Source: Deltaproteobacteria bacterium (lineage in GTDB: Bacteria; Desulfobacterota; Desulfobaccia; Desulfobaccales; 0-14-0-80-60-11). Taken from it: a DNA stretch of 34,806 nucleotides. This document shows, piece by piece, positions 34,618 through 34,806 of this stretch (position 1 is its first letter; each line of letters begins with the position of its first letter). Where the stretch lies: the NCBI GenBank assembly GCA_030655955.1, contig JAUSOZ010000282.1, positions 1 through 34,806 on the forward strand, in the 5' to 3' direction. The notes below the pieces were generated by a model. The model saw only the letters and a program-made list of their open reading frames with translations. It made no database searches and was not told where the DNA came from. Position numbers and translations under genes: made by a program.

Positions 34618-34648
34618 TTATCTATAGATAATTATTCTTAATTAGAAT
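34618..34648. promoter_or_regulatory. Candidate PerR operator and promoter region of perR
   Basis: Two adjacent AT-rich palindromes lie 75-105 bases upstream of perR: TTATCTATAGATAA (34618-34631, perfect) and ATTCTTAATTAGAAT (34634-34648, ATTCT/AGAAT arms). The second is close in length and sequence to the PerR box TTAGAATnATTCTAA. The surrounding AT-rich stretch probably contains the minus-strand promoter. Confidence 0.5.
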
Positions 34649-34690
34649 ATAGGTACAGCTCACTGGATCGTCAAGGGGGAAACAAATTTC

Positions 34691-34806
34691 TGAGACGAAG
34701 TTGCAGTCAAAAAACTATGAAAATTCATGTCATTCTGAACGGAGCGCAGCGGAGTGAAGAATCTCGGCGGCTTTAGAGGAGAGATTCTTCGCTGCGCTCA
34801 GAATGA
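34691..34806. repeat. MITE-like element, copy D, cut by the window end
   Basis: TGAGACGAAGTTGCAGTCAA (34691-34710) matches the left end of copy A (181-200) at 16 of 20 positions. After it, CATTCTGAACGGAGCGCAGC and the following bases pair in inverted orientation with GCTGCGCTCAGAATG at the window end, enclosing GAATCTC/GAGATTC. This is a third type of hairpin core behind the same terminus. The right end lies outside the window. Confidence 0.55.

Noticed and set aside
1-34806. CRISPR array
   Set aside because: I looked for regularly spaced direct repeats with unique spacers. The repeats here are palindromic and irregularly placed, and no cas gene is present.

Overview
The window looks like a chromosomal segment of a GC-rich anaerobic bacterium, most likely in the Desulfobacterota (former Deltaproteobacteria, perhaps near Desulfobacca). 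I infer this from four things: a NuoE/NuoF/NuoG-like plus HdrA-MvhD redox operon under a sigma-54 type promoter, many PAS-domain sensors, a PerR-catalase oxygen defence locus, and dispersed hairpin repeats. No rRNA or other taxonomic marker is present, so the placement is an inference.

Layout, left to right. (1) 1-560: repeats and hairpins, then a 1479-residue soluble hybrid histidine kinase with eight PAS domains and a receiver domain (561-5000). Its stop codon lies inside a 120-bp inverted-repeat element. (2) 5.1-5.5 kb: a dense block of hairpin repeats. (3) 5500-8685: a biotin carboxylase and a divergent pyruvate/oxaloacetate-type carboxyltransferase that lacks a biotin carrier domain. (4) 8985-10298: an exported Pro/Ala/Lys-rich protein with a conserved C-terminal domain of unknown function. 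(5) 10.5-16.1 kb, minus strand: NuoE-like, NuoF-like, small NuoG-like and HdrA-MvhD genes. They follow a TGGCAC-N5-TTGC promoter, and a sigma-54 activator gene lies just upstream on the same strand (16434-18134). (6) 18.46-18.82 kb: a decayed tyrosine integrase next to tRNA-Leu(TAA).

(7) 19.07-25.8 kb: a heavy-metal efflux operon (small Cys/His-rich protein, TolC-like outer membrane protein, His-rich adaptor, HME-RND pump) followed by a small lipoprotein. (8) 25.8-26.96 kb: a gene-poor stretch with a receiver-domain scrap. (9) 26962-31575: an SGNH-hydrolase-like lipoprotein, then a class III adenylate cyclase fused to an AAA/TPR region. (10) 31.6-32.1 kb: noncoding, with a tRNA-Thr-like fragment and a minus-strand terminator. 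(11) 32091-34545, minus strand: a small zinc-ribbon protein, a monofunctional catalase and a PerR-type Fur regulator with AT-rich palindromes upstream. (12) The window ends inside another hairpin repeat.

The most interesting part is region 5. It appears to be a NAD(H)-linked, flavin/iron-sulfur complex joined to an HdrA-MvhD fusion whose FAD site looks degenerate. No hydrogenase, formate dehydrogenase or HdrBC lies beside it, and it carries its own apparent sigma-54 control. The second item is a family of short inverted-repeat elements that share termini but carry different hairpin cores.
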